Shown: positions 16,229 to 25,230 of the stretch, in pieces
How positions within the stretch are numbered: position 1 is the first letter of the stretch
How the letters are laid out: the number at the start of each line of letters is the position of its first letter
Assembly (NCBI GenBank): GCA_028278345.1
Contig: JANQEL010000050.1
Span: 1 to 64,000, forward strand
Direction: 5' to 3'
DNA from: Myxococcota bacterium
GTDB taxonomy: Bacteria > Myxococcota_A > UBA9160 > UBA4427
Length of the DNA: 64,000 bases
Made by a program: the position numbers and the translations under genes
Notes under the pieces: model-generated
Databases searched by the model: none
Seen by the model: only the letters and a program-made list of their open reading frames with translations
What the model was told of the DNA's origin: nothing

Positions 16229-17851
16229 GAGACGCTCCGCCGCGCCCCAACTTGATACGCCCGTCCTGGTAAGTGATGGCTGAACGCTCGGGCCGAGATA
16301 ATCATCGAACCAGATGATCGTACACGTATTCGATGGCAGGGGCGCTTCAGAAGCGGACCGTGACACCCACACCGGCAACCATTCGATATGACCCCCGCCC
16401 TCGGATCCAATGACGTCACATTCGAGTGTGATCACTTCCGGTTCGACCGTCACCTCGACAAAACCACGCAGCTCGTCATCCAGACTCAAGAGGATCTGCA
16501 CCGAAACCTTTTCGCTCCGCGGACCATACGGTTCCACCCGGAAACTCGGAGCCCCCTGCTCGGACTGCCCCACGTGCTCAACGTAGGCCGCCCCCTGCAT
16601 CCCGATCAGCTCGCCGACCAATCGCTGATCATCGAAATCCTTCGATGCCAAAGCCTGCGAATAGAACAGGGCCAATCGCCCGGCGGCATTTGGATCTGGG
16701 TCGTCGTGCCAGAGTTCCCGCATCGTTTCGATCGCTACCCGATATTCACCCAGGCGCGCTTCGATTTTCGCCAGCGCATACTTTGCGTACATGCTGGGGT
16801 TCCGATTCATCAAGCCCCAGATTGAATCCCGACCACGCTCGAGCATGTCGGTGGGGGCATCTCGAATCGCCGCCAGCATGGTTACGTACTGCAGGAGCTC
16901 ATCGTCGGAGATCGACACTTGCTCCAGTCGATCACCGAGGAGTAGTGCATATCGATCTTTCCCGAATAGAGCATCATCGAAGGCCACCGCTACGCCGGAC
17001 AGAGAAATCGCCACGATTGAAGCGAGGGCAGCGACTCTTGCCCATGGCGAATCATTTGGTGGAACCCGAGCCCTCTTCCGACACATCCACACCATCCCGA
17101 GGAACCCCGCAAGGAAACCAGCCACATGGGCAATCGTTGCGACACCCTCCCCGGTTCTCAGGACCAGTAGCGCCGCCCAGACGAACAGTACGACCGGCAA
17201 TCGAAAGAACACGGGGAAGTCGTCGCTCCGGAGAAGTAGCGACACGACGAACGCACCAACGAGGCCTGTGAGAGCAGCCGAGGCCCCAGCATACTCGGCT
17301 CCGTAGTAGTGCGACGAATTATCGATCAAGGCCAGGGCCACGCCGTAGCCCGCGATTGTCGACATCGTGAGGAGCACCATCGTCCTCTTCCAGCCGATCA
17401 CGGCTTCGACCCAACTACCGAACACGATCAAGCCGACTGCATTCGAGAACAAGTGACTGACACTGTTGTGAATGAACGCGGCCGTAATGAGTCGGTGAAC
17501 CTCGCCCGAACCCACGAGCACACCTACCGCCGAACCGATACCTGTACGGCTTTGAGGGAACATATGGGTTTCTCCACCATCAATGAACCAGTAGATGGTG
17601 GCGATTACCAAGACGTACAGGAGCACGCACCATCTCGGAGTGATCAATCGACGAAACAGCGCTTCACGCCGATCGATCGCCTCGAGCTGGCCTCGCCCTC
17701 GGTACGACTCCGCGATCTCTTGCCTGAGCCGCGAGACGGCACGCTTCCACGCTCCTCTCCGGCCGGATCCGGCGAAACGCACCGCGCATGGAAAGCGCCG
17801 ACCCACACCAACGAAGAGCACCGCAGAGCCCAGTATCGAAACGACGATCAT
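16205..17851 (-). CDS. Rhomboid family intramembrane serine protease with C-terminal extension
   Basis: Predicted polytopic inner-membrane protease of about 548 residues. The rhomboid core is clear: HLFSN with His133 and Asn137 (oxyanion side), catalytic Ser191 in GASAALTGL, and His242 in AHVAGFLAGF. After the core come a basic linker, one more hydrophobic helix, a helical TPR-like region and a beta-rich tail, about 270 residues not part of the protease fold. Possible starts are 17851, 17917 and 18046; the last overlaps the RHS 3' end. I favour 17851 because a transmembrane segment begins there, but the ribosome sites are weak. Third-codon G+C looks lower than in neighbours, hinting at transfer. 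Confidence 0.83.
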   Translation of the reverse strand: MIVVSILGSAVLFVGVGRRFPCAVRFAGSGRRGAWKRAVSRLRQEIAESYRGRGQLEAIDRREALFRRLITPRWCVLLYVLVIATIYWFIDGGETHMFPQSRTGIGSAVGVLVGSGEVHRLITAAFIHNSVSHLFSNAVGLIVFGSWVEAVIGWKRTMVLLTMSTIAGYGVALALIDNSSHYYGAEYAGASAALTGLVGAFVVSLLLRSDDFPVFFRLPVVLFVWAALLVLRTGEGVATIAHVAGFLAGFLGMVWMCRKRARVPPNDSPWARVAALASIVAISLSGVAVAFDDALFGKDRYALLLGDRLEQVSISDDELLQYVTMLAAIRDAPTDMLERGRDSIWGLMNRNPSMYAKYALAKIEARLGEYRVAIETMRELWHDDPDPNAAGRLALFYSQALASKDFDDQRLVGELIGMQGAAYVEHVGQSEQGAPSFRVEPYGPRSEKVSVQILLSLDDELRGFVEVTVEPEVITLECDVIGSEGGGHIEWLPVWVSRSASEAPLPSNTCTIIWFDDYLGPSVQPSLTRTGVSSWGAAERLSIRRHER

Positions 17852-18021
17852 CGAGTGGATCTCGTCTACAGCGATGCGCCTCCAACCATTGCTTGTGATT
17901 CGGCTCCTGACGAGCATCTCACCATTGCGGAACTCGATTCGCCGACACACCCGCTCATCGCAACCAGAATCGCGCTGACCACTGGCTTGTCGATCTCTTG
18001 CTGGCTGCGAGCCTCCAGTTG

Positions 18022-21000
18022 TCAACCAGTCGACCTGCGACCGCATCGTGCGACCCTACGTCGCGCGCGCAGCCAGTAGACAGCACCCACGGCCAGACAT
18101 ATTTCGTATCCGAGGCCGCAGATGATTTCATCGAAGCCCTTCGCGGAATCCGTCCCGTAGTGGAATCCTCTCCTGGCTGGACCATCCTTTCCGCGACCAA
18201 CGGATCCATTGCCACCCGCCTCGTCCCCGAAGGCAGGCGCTTCCCCGGAACCACCGTTGATACTGAAGGATGTATCCCCGCCACCCAGGGTCCCAACACG
18301 GCTACATTGACATGATTCGTCGGGACCGCCGGGCGTCGAGACCGCATCAGGCCCGTAATGAGTCGTGAAGCTATCTCCGTGGAAGACGATCGACAGCTCA
18401 CCGGAGATCGCCACTCCAAAGGCCTGGATCTCGCCCCCTCCGTTCCAAATGTAGGTTGGATCCCGCTCGGTAACCGAGAATCCCGTCGGAACAGGCTCTC
18501 TCCCGGTCGAGTCCCAGAACCGCACCGGGTTGCCGAGGGTGTACGCATTCTGGTTTACGACCTGCGGAATCGGATCCTCGGAAAGGAACCTCGCGAACGC
18601 AGGGTCATAGACACGCGCGCCGAGCACGACGAGATCTCCGGCGTGATAGCCACCGGCAAACCCCATCGCAGCCGGGCTCGCGCCATCCACCCCGATCCGG
18701 TCGTACCCCGCGTAATGCTGATGCGAAGTCACCGCTCCCGCATCGTCCAGCGTCAGCTTCGCGTTGCCGCGGAAATCGAACAGACGGTAGTCGTGGCTGT
18801 CGTCGTCGATGTTCACGACGACCCAGCCGAGGTCGATCTTCTGATTGGTACCGAGATCATCCTCGGTCAACGCTCCGCCGTAGCGCCAAAGCGTGGTCTC
18901 CCCGGATTCGGTCTTCGAGACCTTTCGGGCGAGGGCATCCCATTGGACTGAAAACGAATCGCCGACCGTTGCGACGCGGCCCATGCCGTTCCAAGTAATC
19001 GGTAGGCCGTCGCGCGCCGTGACGAAGCCCGCGGCGTCATAGGTGTAGTCGACGACCGTCGAGCCTCCGGACTGCACCTCGAGCAGGCGATTCCGCTCGG
19101 CGTTGTACACGAAGTCGCCCTCGGGCGACTGCACCAGGTTGCTCAGCTCATCGTACTGATAGAGGCGATCGATGGGTGTTACCGCACCTGTCGAGTCCGC
19201 GAGCAATCGCTCCGTCCCCAGATCATCCAGTTGATACTCGGCGTATGAAGTCGCGGACACGCCCGAGAAGGTCTGCGTCTGCTCGATCACGCAGCGCGTC
19301 GCCGGCAGTGCGATCCCACACGTCGTGCGGTTCACCGTCATCTGGGCAATCACCTGCTGGGCGGCGTCGGTCGCGGTGAAGCCCGCGAATGCTCCGGTGT
19401 ACGCGTCGTAGCCGTGCACGACTTCCACTCCGTTGCCGTAGTCGACCCGATCGGCGTGACCGTCGACCCAGGTGGTGCCCTGGATTTCGACTCCGTCTTC
19501 TCGCACCGCGGTGATGCGGTTGGCGAGATCGTAGTCGTATTCGAACGTGCGGAGAACGGCCGAATTCGGCCGGCGGTAGGTTTCCGAGGTGGTGCGACCA
19601 CGCAGGTCGTACACATACTCGAGTCGCTCGCCGCCGGGGAAGGTGATCGCCTGCACGCGGCCCGCCGAATCGTAGGTGTATTGCTCCGGCACCATGCCGT
19701 GGGCGGCATCTCGAATTTCGGTCTGCTGACCGGCGAGATAGGTGAATCGAGCCAGGCCATCGGATTCGAGAGGATCACTCCAGTCGCGTTCGTGCTGGAT
19801 GGATGCGATCTCTCCCGAATCTCGATACGACCATCGCGTCGCCATTCCGTTCGGACGAAGCGTGGCCGTCGTTCGACCGGCGAGGTCGTATTCGAAATGG
19901 GTGTCCTGCCAAGTGCCATCGACGCGTGTGCGCACCTCCTCGACTCGGCCGAGGGCGTCGTAGAGCCGCTCCGTATCCCCGCCATGGGGCCGGTCGACGA
20001 GTTCGAGTTGATGGTCCGCCCGCCACTCGAGCACCAGCGTGCTCTGGGTCGCACCGGTGCTGTCCTCGAGCAGGATCGAAGCCACATTGCGATCAGCGTC
20101 ATAGGTACGCGAGACGACACCCCCCTGCCCCGGCGAAAGGCTGTGCAGCGAGAGGTCTTCCTCGAGTAGTCCGTCGACGCTGAGCAGATTGCCGAGTGCG
20201 TCATAGGAGCGGTTGATCGTCTTGCCGCCCTTCGTCACCGTCGCATAGCCGCCATGGTCACCGCGGTTCGAGTACGTCGCCCCGATGCCATCAGGTTCGC
20301 TCACCGTCAGATCTTCGTTCGCGGCGAGCAGGTACGTCGTCGTCTCGCCCTCGCCGTTCGTCACCGACGCCAGCTCACCGTTCGCCGTGTAGGTGCGGCT
20401 CTCGATCGCGCCAACGTTGTCCACCACGCTCGCGATCGCCCGCTCGAATGGGGCGGCGCGATTCTCCGCAGGGAACGGTGCGTAGGTGGTGACCGCGCTG
20501 TTGCCGGATGAGTGACCCACCGTGAGCACCGACTGATCCGACGACAGATCGAAGCCCGTATAGACACCGGCGGGCGACGTGATTCCCGTGAGCTCGGTAT
20601 GGCTCCAGTTCCAGCTCCACGTCTCTCCGTCGGGGTTCGTGTAGCTCTTCGTCCGCAGGCCGAAGTCGAAGACGAAACTCGCCGACTTGCCCAGCGGATC
20701 GGTCACGACCGTACTCGCATGCTCGCGATCCGCCTTCATGCCACCGAAGGCGAACTTCCAGGTCGGATCGCCCTCGCCGACCTGCCTCACCTCACACACT
20801 GCGTTGGACGTATCGCAATAGCGGTACTCGACCCGCTCGCCATGGGAGTTCACGACGGCATCGAGTCGCCCCTGCTCGTCGTACTCGTACTGCGTCCCGG
20901 CCCAACCCCTCTGCACGTCATACGGATCCTGCACGGAAGTCAGACGCTCGCTCTCGTCCGCGTAGCCGTACAACACGTATCGCCCGGTGTGATCCGTGAT

Positions 21001-21639
21001 CGACGCGATGCGTCCCTGTCCGTCGAAACTCATCGCGTAGAGAGCACTGCACGTACTCGCACTCGTGCACTGGTCGATCCGCGTGACGCGAGACTTTCCG
21101 GCCACATCCGCGCGAACGAACTCGATCGACGGATACGCCCGACTCGCCCAATGGACCCTCGCCAGCCAACCCTCGTTGTCGAAGTGATGGATCAACCCAC
21201 CCGCCGAGCGCACCGCCTTCGCCGAATGCGCGAACCAACGCGTCCCCGGTATGCGCTTGCCCACTTCCACGCCCTTGAGGAAGGCCGCGTAACCGGTGGC
21301 ATCCGTGAAGATCGCAGGCTGCCCCGGGCGCGGCTCGACCAGCGAGAGATCGAAGCTCCATTGCCACCGACCCGTGGCCGAGTTCCACGCCGAACCCACC
21401 GCCCATTCGTGGACACGCGTCCCCACGGACATATCGCGCCGCGCCAGAAACAGGTTGCCCCCCGACGCGTTCACGCGCCCGCCCGGCACTGGCACCATCA
21501 AACCACTGAACATCGACGCCACACCGGGGCGCGGCGGTGGAACCATCTCGCCCTGGATGTTCGTGATGGTGGGAAGCGATTCGAGCCCGCAACCGAACGA
21601 GATCGCACAAACCAGAAGAATCGAAACCACTCGCAACAT
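18022..21639 (-). CDS. RHS repeat protein with signal peptide and hydrophobic C-terminal tail
   Basis: Predicted 1205-residue exported protein. Residues 1-17 look like a signal peptide, perhaps of lipoprotein type (Cys17, imperfect lipobox). Dozens of YD/RHS-type repeats follow (RLYDALGRV, EYDLAGRTT, TYDSAGRVQ and others), normally forming a beta-cocoon. The RHS core end is at about 1010-1047, with DPAFARFLSEDP from Asp1012. The variable C-terminus (about 158 residues) has no toxin domain I recognise. It is Gly-rich and ends in a hydrophobic helix (about 1173-1190) followed by an Arg cluster. It starts 20 bases after the PEP-CTERM gene stop, and the rhomboid protease gene follows on the same strand. 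Confidence 0.88.
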   Translation of the reverse strand: MLRVVSILLVCAISFGCGLESLPTITNIQGEMVPPPRPGVASMFSGLMVPVPGGRVNASGGNLFLARRDMSVGTRVHEWAVGSAWNSATGRWQWSFDLSLVEPRPGQPAIFTDATGYAAFLKGVEVGKRIPGTRWFAHSAKAVRSAGGLIHHFDNEGWLARVHWASRAYPSIEFVRADVAGKSRVTRIDQCTSASTCSALYAMSFDGQGRIASITDHTGRYVLYGYADESERLTSVQDPYDVQRGWAGTQYEYDEQGRLDAVVNSHGERVEYRYCDTSNAVCEVRQVGEGDPTWKFAFGGMKADREHASTVVTDPLGKSASFVFDFGLRTKSYTNPDGETWSWNWSHTELTGITSPAGVYTGFDLSSDQSVLTVGHSSGNSAVTTYAPFPAENRAAPFERAIASVVDNVGAIESRTYTANGELASVTNGEGETTTYLLAANEDLTVSEPDGIGATYSNRGDHGGYATVTKGGKTINRSYDALGNLLSVDGLLEEDLSLHSLSPGQGGVVSRTYDADRNVASILLEDSTGATQSTLVLEWRADHQLELVDRPHGGDTERLYDALGRVEEVRTRVDGTWQDTHFEYDLAGRTTATLRPNGMATRWSYRDSGEIASIQHERDWSDPLESDGLARFTYLAGQQTEIRDAAHGMVPEQYTYDSAGRVQAITFPGGERLEYVYDLRGRTTSETYRRPNSAVLRTFEYDYDLANRITAVREDGVEIQGTTWVDGHADRVDYGNGVEVVHGYDAYTGAFAGFTATDAAQQVIAQMTVNRTTCGIALPATRCVIEQTQTFSGVSATSYAEYQLDDLGTERLLADSTGAVTPIDRLYQYDELSNLVQSPEGDFVYNAERNRLLEVQSGGSTVVDYTYDAAGFVTARDGLPITWNGMGRVATVGDSFSVQWDALARKVSKTESGETTLWRYGGALTEDDLGTNQKIDLGWVVVNIDDDSHDYRLFDFRGNAKLTLDDAGAVTSHQHYAGYDRIGVDGASPAAMGFAGGYHAGDLVVLGARVYDPAFARFLSEDPIPQVVNQNAYTLGNPVRFWDSTGREPVPTGFSVTERDPTYIWNGGGEIQAFGVAISGELSIVFHGDSFTTHYGPDAVSTPGGPDESCQCSRVGTLGGGDTSFSINGGSGEAPAFGDEAGGNGSVGRGKDGPARRGFHYGTDSAKGFDEIICGLGYEICLAVGAVYWLRARRRVARCGRRSTG

Positions 21640-21659
21640 GATTGGCCCCCTCGCCGCGA

Positions 21660-22523
21660 TCAGCGCGAGCGCAAGCGCGCGAGGACGAGCAGGCCACCCG
21701 CGCAGGAAAGAAGTTGAAGCGCCACCTCGGGCTCCGGCACGAACCGCAAGGTCTTCGTCAATGCACCGGGCTTCGACTCGACGGGCGTCTTGATGCGAAT
21801 CGGCGAGATCATCTTGATCGCACCCGTCTGCGCCGTACTCGAAAGCGAGTTCGAGCCCTGAAGCGTCACCGTGTGCACCACGACCGGGCTTTCCGCACCG
21901 GTGAGCGGGATCGCCGTCATCAACTGCGCAGTCGCCAGGTTGAGGGTGAAGGCGACCCCGGTAATGCCGAGTGAGGGCACGAAGAGCACGGGAGACGTAA
22001 TCCCCGTGATCTTCACCTCCCCCGTATTGAAGGGCGCACCCGTCACGGTGATGGCGTTCTGCAAGACGTTCGCGAGCACGGTGCCCCCCACTCCGAGGGG
22101 CGCGGCATCGAAGGCGATGTCGAAGCCCGCGACGGTCACGATCGTCGAGCCCGAAAACGGAGCGATCCCACCGAAACCCGAAACGCTCCCGCTGCCCATC
22201 GGGTTCGCGTAGGTGGCACCGGCCGCGTAGTTCCCACCTTCGGCGTGGAGGTCGATCCGAAAGTCGGTCAGGAATGGAAGACCGGTGAACGCCGCCGTCT
22301 CGATCGCGTAGTCGTCGATCTCGAAGACGCCCGTGGCTTCGACGATCTGCGAAGCACCACCCGAGAGTGTCGCGCCCGCCGACAATGCCGGCCGGCGCAA
22401 GGGCGGGATGTCACCGAGCTTCAGTTCGAGAAAACTGTTCGACGCGTCGAGCGCACCGGCATTCGCGACACCGCCAGGTAGCACGCACAAGGTGAGTGCC
22501 AGGACCGCGATGATGTAGGCCAT
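21660..22523 (-). CDS. PEP-CTERM sorting domain protein
   Basis: Predicted 287-residue secreted protein. The signal peptide covers residues 1-22 (hydrophobic core, VANA cleavage region). The mature part is rich in Gly, Ala, Ser and Thr and looks beta-structured. The C-terminal 27 residues form a PEP-CTERM signal: VPEPEVAL, a hydrophobic helix, then a short Arg tail (LARLRSR). In known systems an exosortase (EpsH) removes this tail after export and the protein is linked to exopolysaccharide or the surface. No exosortase gene is in the window. It is the first gene of the unit with the RHS and rhomboid genes. No strong ribosome site is visible. Confidence 0.82.
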   Translation of the reverse strand: MAYIIAVLALTLCVLPGGVANAGALDASNSFLELKLGDIPPLRRPALSAGATLSGGASQIVEATGVFEIDDYAIETAAFTGLPFLTDFRIDLHAEGGNYAAGATYANPMGSGSVSGFGGIAPFSGSTIVTVAGFDIAFDAAPLGVGGTVLANVLQNAITVTGAPFNTGEVKITGITSPVLFVPSLGITGVAFTLNLATAQLMTAIPLTGAESPVVVHTVTLQGSNSLSSTAQTGAIKMISPIRIKTPVESKPGALTKTLRFVPEPEVALQLLSCAGGLLVLARLRSR

Positions 22524-22667
22524 CGTTGCATTGCCACATCGGGACCGCGATTCACTTCACGCGCGGCGGGGTGCCGGTCGGCGTCCGCGCACCCATCACT
22601 TAGCAGAGCACGCGCACTTCGAAAGAAGGTTGGCTCGAGGTTGCGCGCATTGGCGTCGCGAATCGCG

Positions 22668-22692
22668 GGGTTCGCACCGACTGTGCGAACCC
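22668..22692 (-). terminator. 10-bp stem-loop after the enoyl-CoA hydratase gene
   Basis: GGGTTCGCAC and GTGCGAACCC form a perfect 10-bp stem around a 5-base loop, ending 4 bases beyond the stop of the leftward hydratase gene. No T-run follows, so it may work weakly or with Rho. It separates that gene from the PEP-CTERM/RHS/rhomboid unit. Confidence 0.55.
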
Positions 22693-22696
22693 GGGT

Positions 22697-23449
22697 TCAG
22701 CCCTTCTTGCCGAAAGATGCGAGGCGCTTCGCGAGGTCCGGCGTCGTCCCTCGACTGTGCTCGCGCTCCCACGCGAGACCTTCGGCATAGGTCATGCGCG
22801 AGGCCGCATCGACGAGGGCCTTCTCTTCGCGAAGCGAGTGCCAGCTCTGCGCCACGATGCTCTCCGCCATCTCGCGCGTGGCGTCTTCGAGGTCCTCGTC
22901 CGCAGCGCATTGGTTCGCGAGCCCCCATGCCACTGCCTCTTCCGCGGTGAGCAGGCGCCCGGTGAACATCAGTTCTTTCGCGCGCTGGACACCGATGCGA
23001 TTCGGCAACCGCGCGGTCATGCCCCACATCGGCACCATGCCGAAGTTCGCGTGGGTATCGCGAAAGCGCGCGGTCTCACTCACGACCATCAGATCGCAGA
23101 CGAGAGCGAGTTCGAGTGCTCCCGTGTAACAGTGCCCCCGCACGCTCGCGATCATCGGCTGCGGGAGCTTCTCGAGCTGATCCACCACATCGGTTCGATA
23201 GTGGAGATGGGGATCCTTCTCTCCCGCCTGCATCGACTTGATGTCGTTGCCCGCAGAGAACGAGCGCCCCGCGCCGCGCAGCACGACGCAACCGACTTCC
23301 CCGGTCTGCTCGGCGAGAGCAGTGCCGTGGGCTTCCAACTCCTGGAAGACGCCGAGAGAAAGGGCGTTCAGGGCCTCGGGGCGATCGAGGGTGAGGGTGC
23401 AGATTCCATCCGCGTCTTCACGCCGTACCAATGGCTTCGTGTCCGACAT
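22697..23449 (-). CDS. Enoyl-CoA hydratase/isomerase family protein
   Basis: Predicted 250-residue crotonase-fold enzyme. The oxyanion segments are visible (RSFSAGNDIKSM around residues 60-72 and GHCYTGALELALVCD around 100-115). At the usual Glu positions, NFGMVPMWGM replaces the typical LPE pattern, so the hydratase Glu pair may be incomplete. Start at ATG 23449 has a strong GGAGGAGGTG ribosome site; the open frame reaches 23530 but the added residues are not family-like. It follows the metal-protein genes by 85 bases on the same strand and is closed by a strong stem-loop. Confidence 0.86.
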   Translation of the reverse strand: MSDTKPLVRREDADGICTLTLDRPEALNALSLGVFQELEAHGTALAEQTGEVGCVVLRGAGRSFSAGNDIKSMQAGEKDPHLHYRTDVVDQLEKLPQPMIASVRGHCYTGALELALVCDLMVVSETARFRDTHANFGMVPMWGMTARLPNRIGVQRAKELMFTGRLLTAEEAVAWGLANQCAADEDLEDATREMAESIVAQSWHSLREEKALVDAASRMTYAEGLAWEREHSRGTTPDLAKRLASFGKKG

Positions 23450-23534
23450 CTCTGCACCTCCTCCCGGTCGTTCATGGCGAAGAATCGAGGCCGGGGCGGC
23501 GCAACTTCCCCGCCCCAGCCCGGATTCCACCGCT

Positions 23535-24599
23535 TCAGAACGCGTACTGCAAACCTGCGATCAAGGTCCAGTCGGTTTCGAGCTGCGGTCCGTCGAGATC
23601 GCGCACCAACGGGAACAGCGCCTCGACGCCGACGCGCACACCCGCCAACGGGCCGTTCAGGGCGATCAGGTTCACGCTCGGACCGAGTTCCAGGCGCTTG
23701 CCGGCCCGACGATCGGGATCGGCGGTCGGCACGATGATCATGTCGCCCGTGATGCGCTCATCCTTCGACTTGTAGTTGAACCACTGGTTGTACTGCATGC
23801 GCAGACCGGCGCTCATCCAATCGAGGACCTGGTACGCACCCCAACCGGTGAGCAGGTAGTTGTTGCCCATCCGGTAATCGTGCTTGTTCTTCCCCAGCCG
23901 GATGGTTCCGCGCGCCTGCGCGCCCCAGCTGATGTCGTCGCGCTCACCGTTGTACGTGATGCCGGGAAGCAGATCGAGGGTGCCCGATCCGATCTGCATC
24001 GGATACGGGATGACGACGTTCGCCCCCATCGACATCGGCGTCTCGTCGCGCTCGCTGATCGAACCGGTGGGAACACTCAAGCCGGCGTTCAGGTGAACAT
24101 TGTGGTCATCGTTGCGCCACAGCTTGATCAACGCCGTCGCACTGATGTCACCTAGACCCGTCGACTTCGTGGTGAACTCGGCATCCATGCGCGTCGTGTG
24201 GTCCATGCTCTTCTTCACGAAGGGCACCATCACCATGAAGGTGAGGAAGTCACGCGGGGCGTACATGAAGCCCAACATGTGCATTTCCATGTCCATTTCG
24301 TCCGGCGCAACCATGAAGTCGTCATGGACGTCGCCCCGGCTCTCGCCCTTCTTTCCGTCGCGATTGCCGTCCATGTGCATCTTCATGTAGCGATACGAAA
24401 CCATCCATTCGCCTGCGCCGTGCAGGTGCTCACCCATCACGCCGATGGGAGCGTGATCGTCGGGTCGCGCATTCGGCCCGCTGTGATCGTGGTGCTGGTG
24501 TTGTTCTTCGGCCAACGCGGGTTGGACCGCGATCGCCAGCGCGCACGCGAACACGCATGCACGCGCGGCCATGCGGCCGCATTCGATGTACTTCGACAT
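23535..24599 (-). CDS. Putative outer-membrane barrel protein, His/Met-rich (metal-related)
   Basis: Predicted 354-residue exported protein: signal peptide to about residue 30 (ALA-EE cleavage), a His cluster right after (HQHHDHS), then a Met-rich patch (MDMEMHMLGFM) near residue 105. The remainder shows alternating hydrophobic beta strands and ends with a terminal Phe (GLQYAF), typical of outer-membrane barrels. It resembles the transporter-annotated OMPs often found with copper resistance genes; Met and His clusters fit copper or silver handling. GAGGAG precedes the ATG. It lies 86 bases downstream of a His-rich small exported protein, so a two-gene metal unit is likely. Actual metal unknown. 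Confidence 0.68.
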   Translation of the reverse strand: MSKYIECGRMAARACVFACALAIAVQPALAEEQHQHHDHSGPNARPDDHAPIGVMGEHLHGAGEWMVSYRYMKMHMDGNRDGKKGESRGDVHDDFMVAPDEMDMEMHMLGFMYAPRDFLTFMVMVPFVKKSMDHTTRMDAEFTTKSTGLGDISATALIKLWRNDDHNVHLNAGLSVPTGSISERDETPMSMGANVVIPYPMQIGSGTLDLLPGITYNGERDDISWGAQARGTIRLGKNKHDYRMGNNYLLTGWGAYQVLDWMSAGLRMQYNQWFNYKSKDERITGDMIIVPTADPDRRAGKRLELGPSVNLIALNGPLAGVRVGVEALFPLVRDLDGPQLETDWTLIAGLQYAF

Positions 24600-24685
24600 C
24601 GATTCTCCTCATCCACTCGCGGCGTGTCGCAGCCGCAAGCACATGGGCGCAACGCAAACGTGCGCCCGTTCGACTTCTCTTCGTT

Positions 24686-25165
24686 TCAGCTGAGCGAAAA
24701 GGCGTCGTGGATGGGGATGGGTTCGGGCGGCGTGGTGGGCCGCGCGACGTAGGTCTCGTGTACCTGTTGGAGCGGCACGGTGAGATCCGGATAGGTCAAC
24801 TCGAAGACAACGGCCATGAGCCTCGGGCCGAGCTTGCCACCGGTCGCCGCCCTGCTCTTCTTGCCGCCGCACCCGCACGGACACGGCAGCGTCATGGCGA
24901 ACTCGACGGCGGGGGCCGGTGCCCTCGCTGCATCGGGAGTGTGGTGGGTGTGATCGCCGCCGTGTCCAGCCGATGCGCGGTCGTGATGCCCGTGATGGAC
25001 GTGCGCACCCGCCTCGGCATGATGCGCCTGCCTGGTCTGCGCGTGGCCAGCCGCCCGCTGCCCGCGCAACGCGGAAGCCTCCGCCGAGCCCGGAATCGGA
25101 CAAGGCAGGAACGCCGCAGCGAGATACCCGGCGAGCACGAAGACGGAAAACAGGCGCGCAGCCAT
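24686..25165 (-). CDS. Small exported His-rich protein with CPCGCGG motif
   Basis: Unrecognised 159-residue protein. A hydrophobic N-terminus (about 1-22) looks like a signal peptide or anchor. Residues 41-75 hold about 12 His in runs such as HVHHGHH and HTHH. A Cys motif CPCGCGG follows at 95-101. The C-terminal part is hydrophobic then Pro-rich. His plus closely spaced Cys suggests binding of soft or borderline metals (Cu, Zn, Ni) in the periplasm. The next gene encodes a His/Met-rich predicted outer-membrane protein, supporting a joint metal role. No strong ribosome site is visible. It is not a match to a family I can name. Confidence 0.62.
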   Translation of the reverse strand: MAARLFSVFVLAGYLAAAFLPCPIPGSAEASALRGQRAAGHAQTRQAHHAEAGAHVHHGHHDRASAGHGGDHTHHTPDAARAPAPAVEFAMTLPCPCGCGGKKSRAATGGKLGPRLMAVVFELTYPDLTVPLQQVHETYVARPTTPPEPIPIHDAFSLS

Positions 25166-25230
25166 GACGTGGAGACGTTAATGCAGCGAACAGGCCAGAA
25201 CGGCGCTGCCACCATTCGCTGCGCCCCGGC

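Noticed and set aside
18022-18500. Toxin domain at the RHS C-terminus with an immunity gene downstream
   Set aside because: No nuclease, deaminase or ADP-ribosylating motif is seen, and the next gene is a rhomboid protease rather than a small immunity protein.
21660-22523. Exosortase partner expected for the PEP-CTERM protein
   Set aside because: No exosortase (EpsH-like) gene is present in the window. The rhomboid is not an exosortase, and PEP-CTERM processing by it is not supported.
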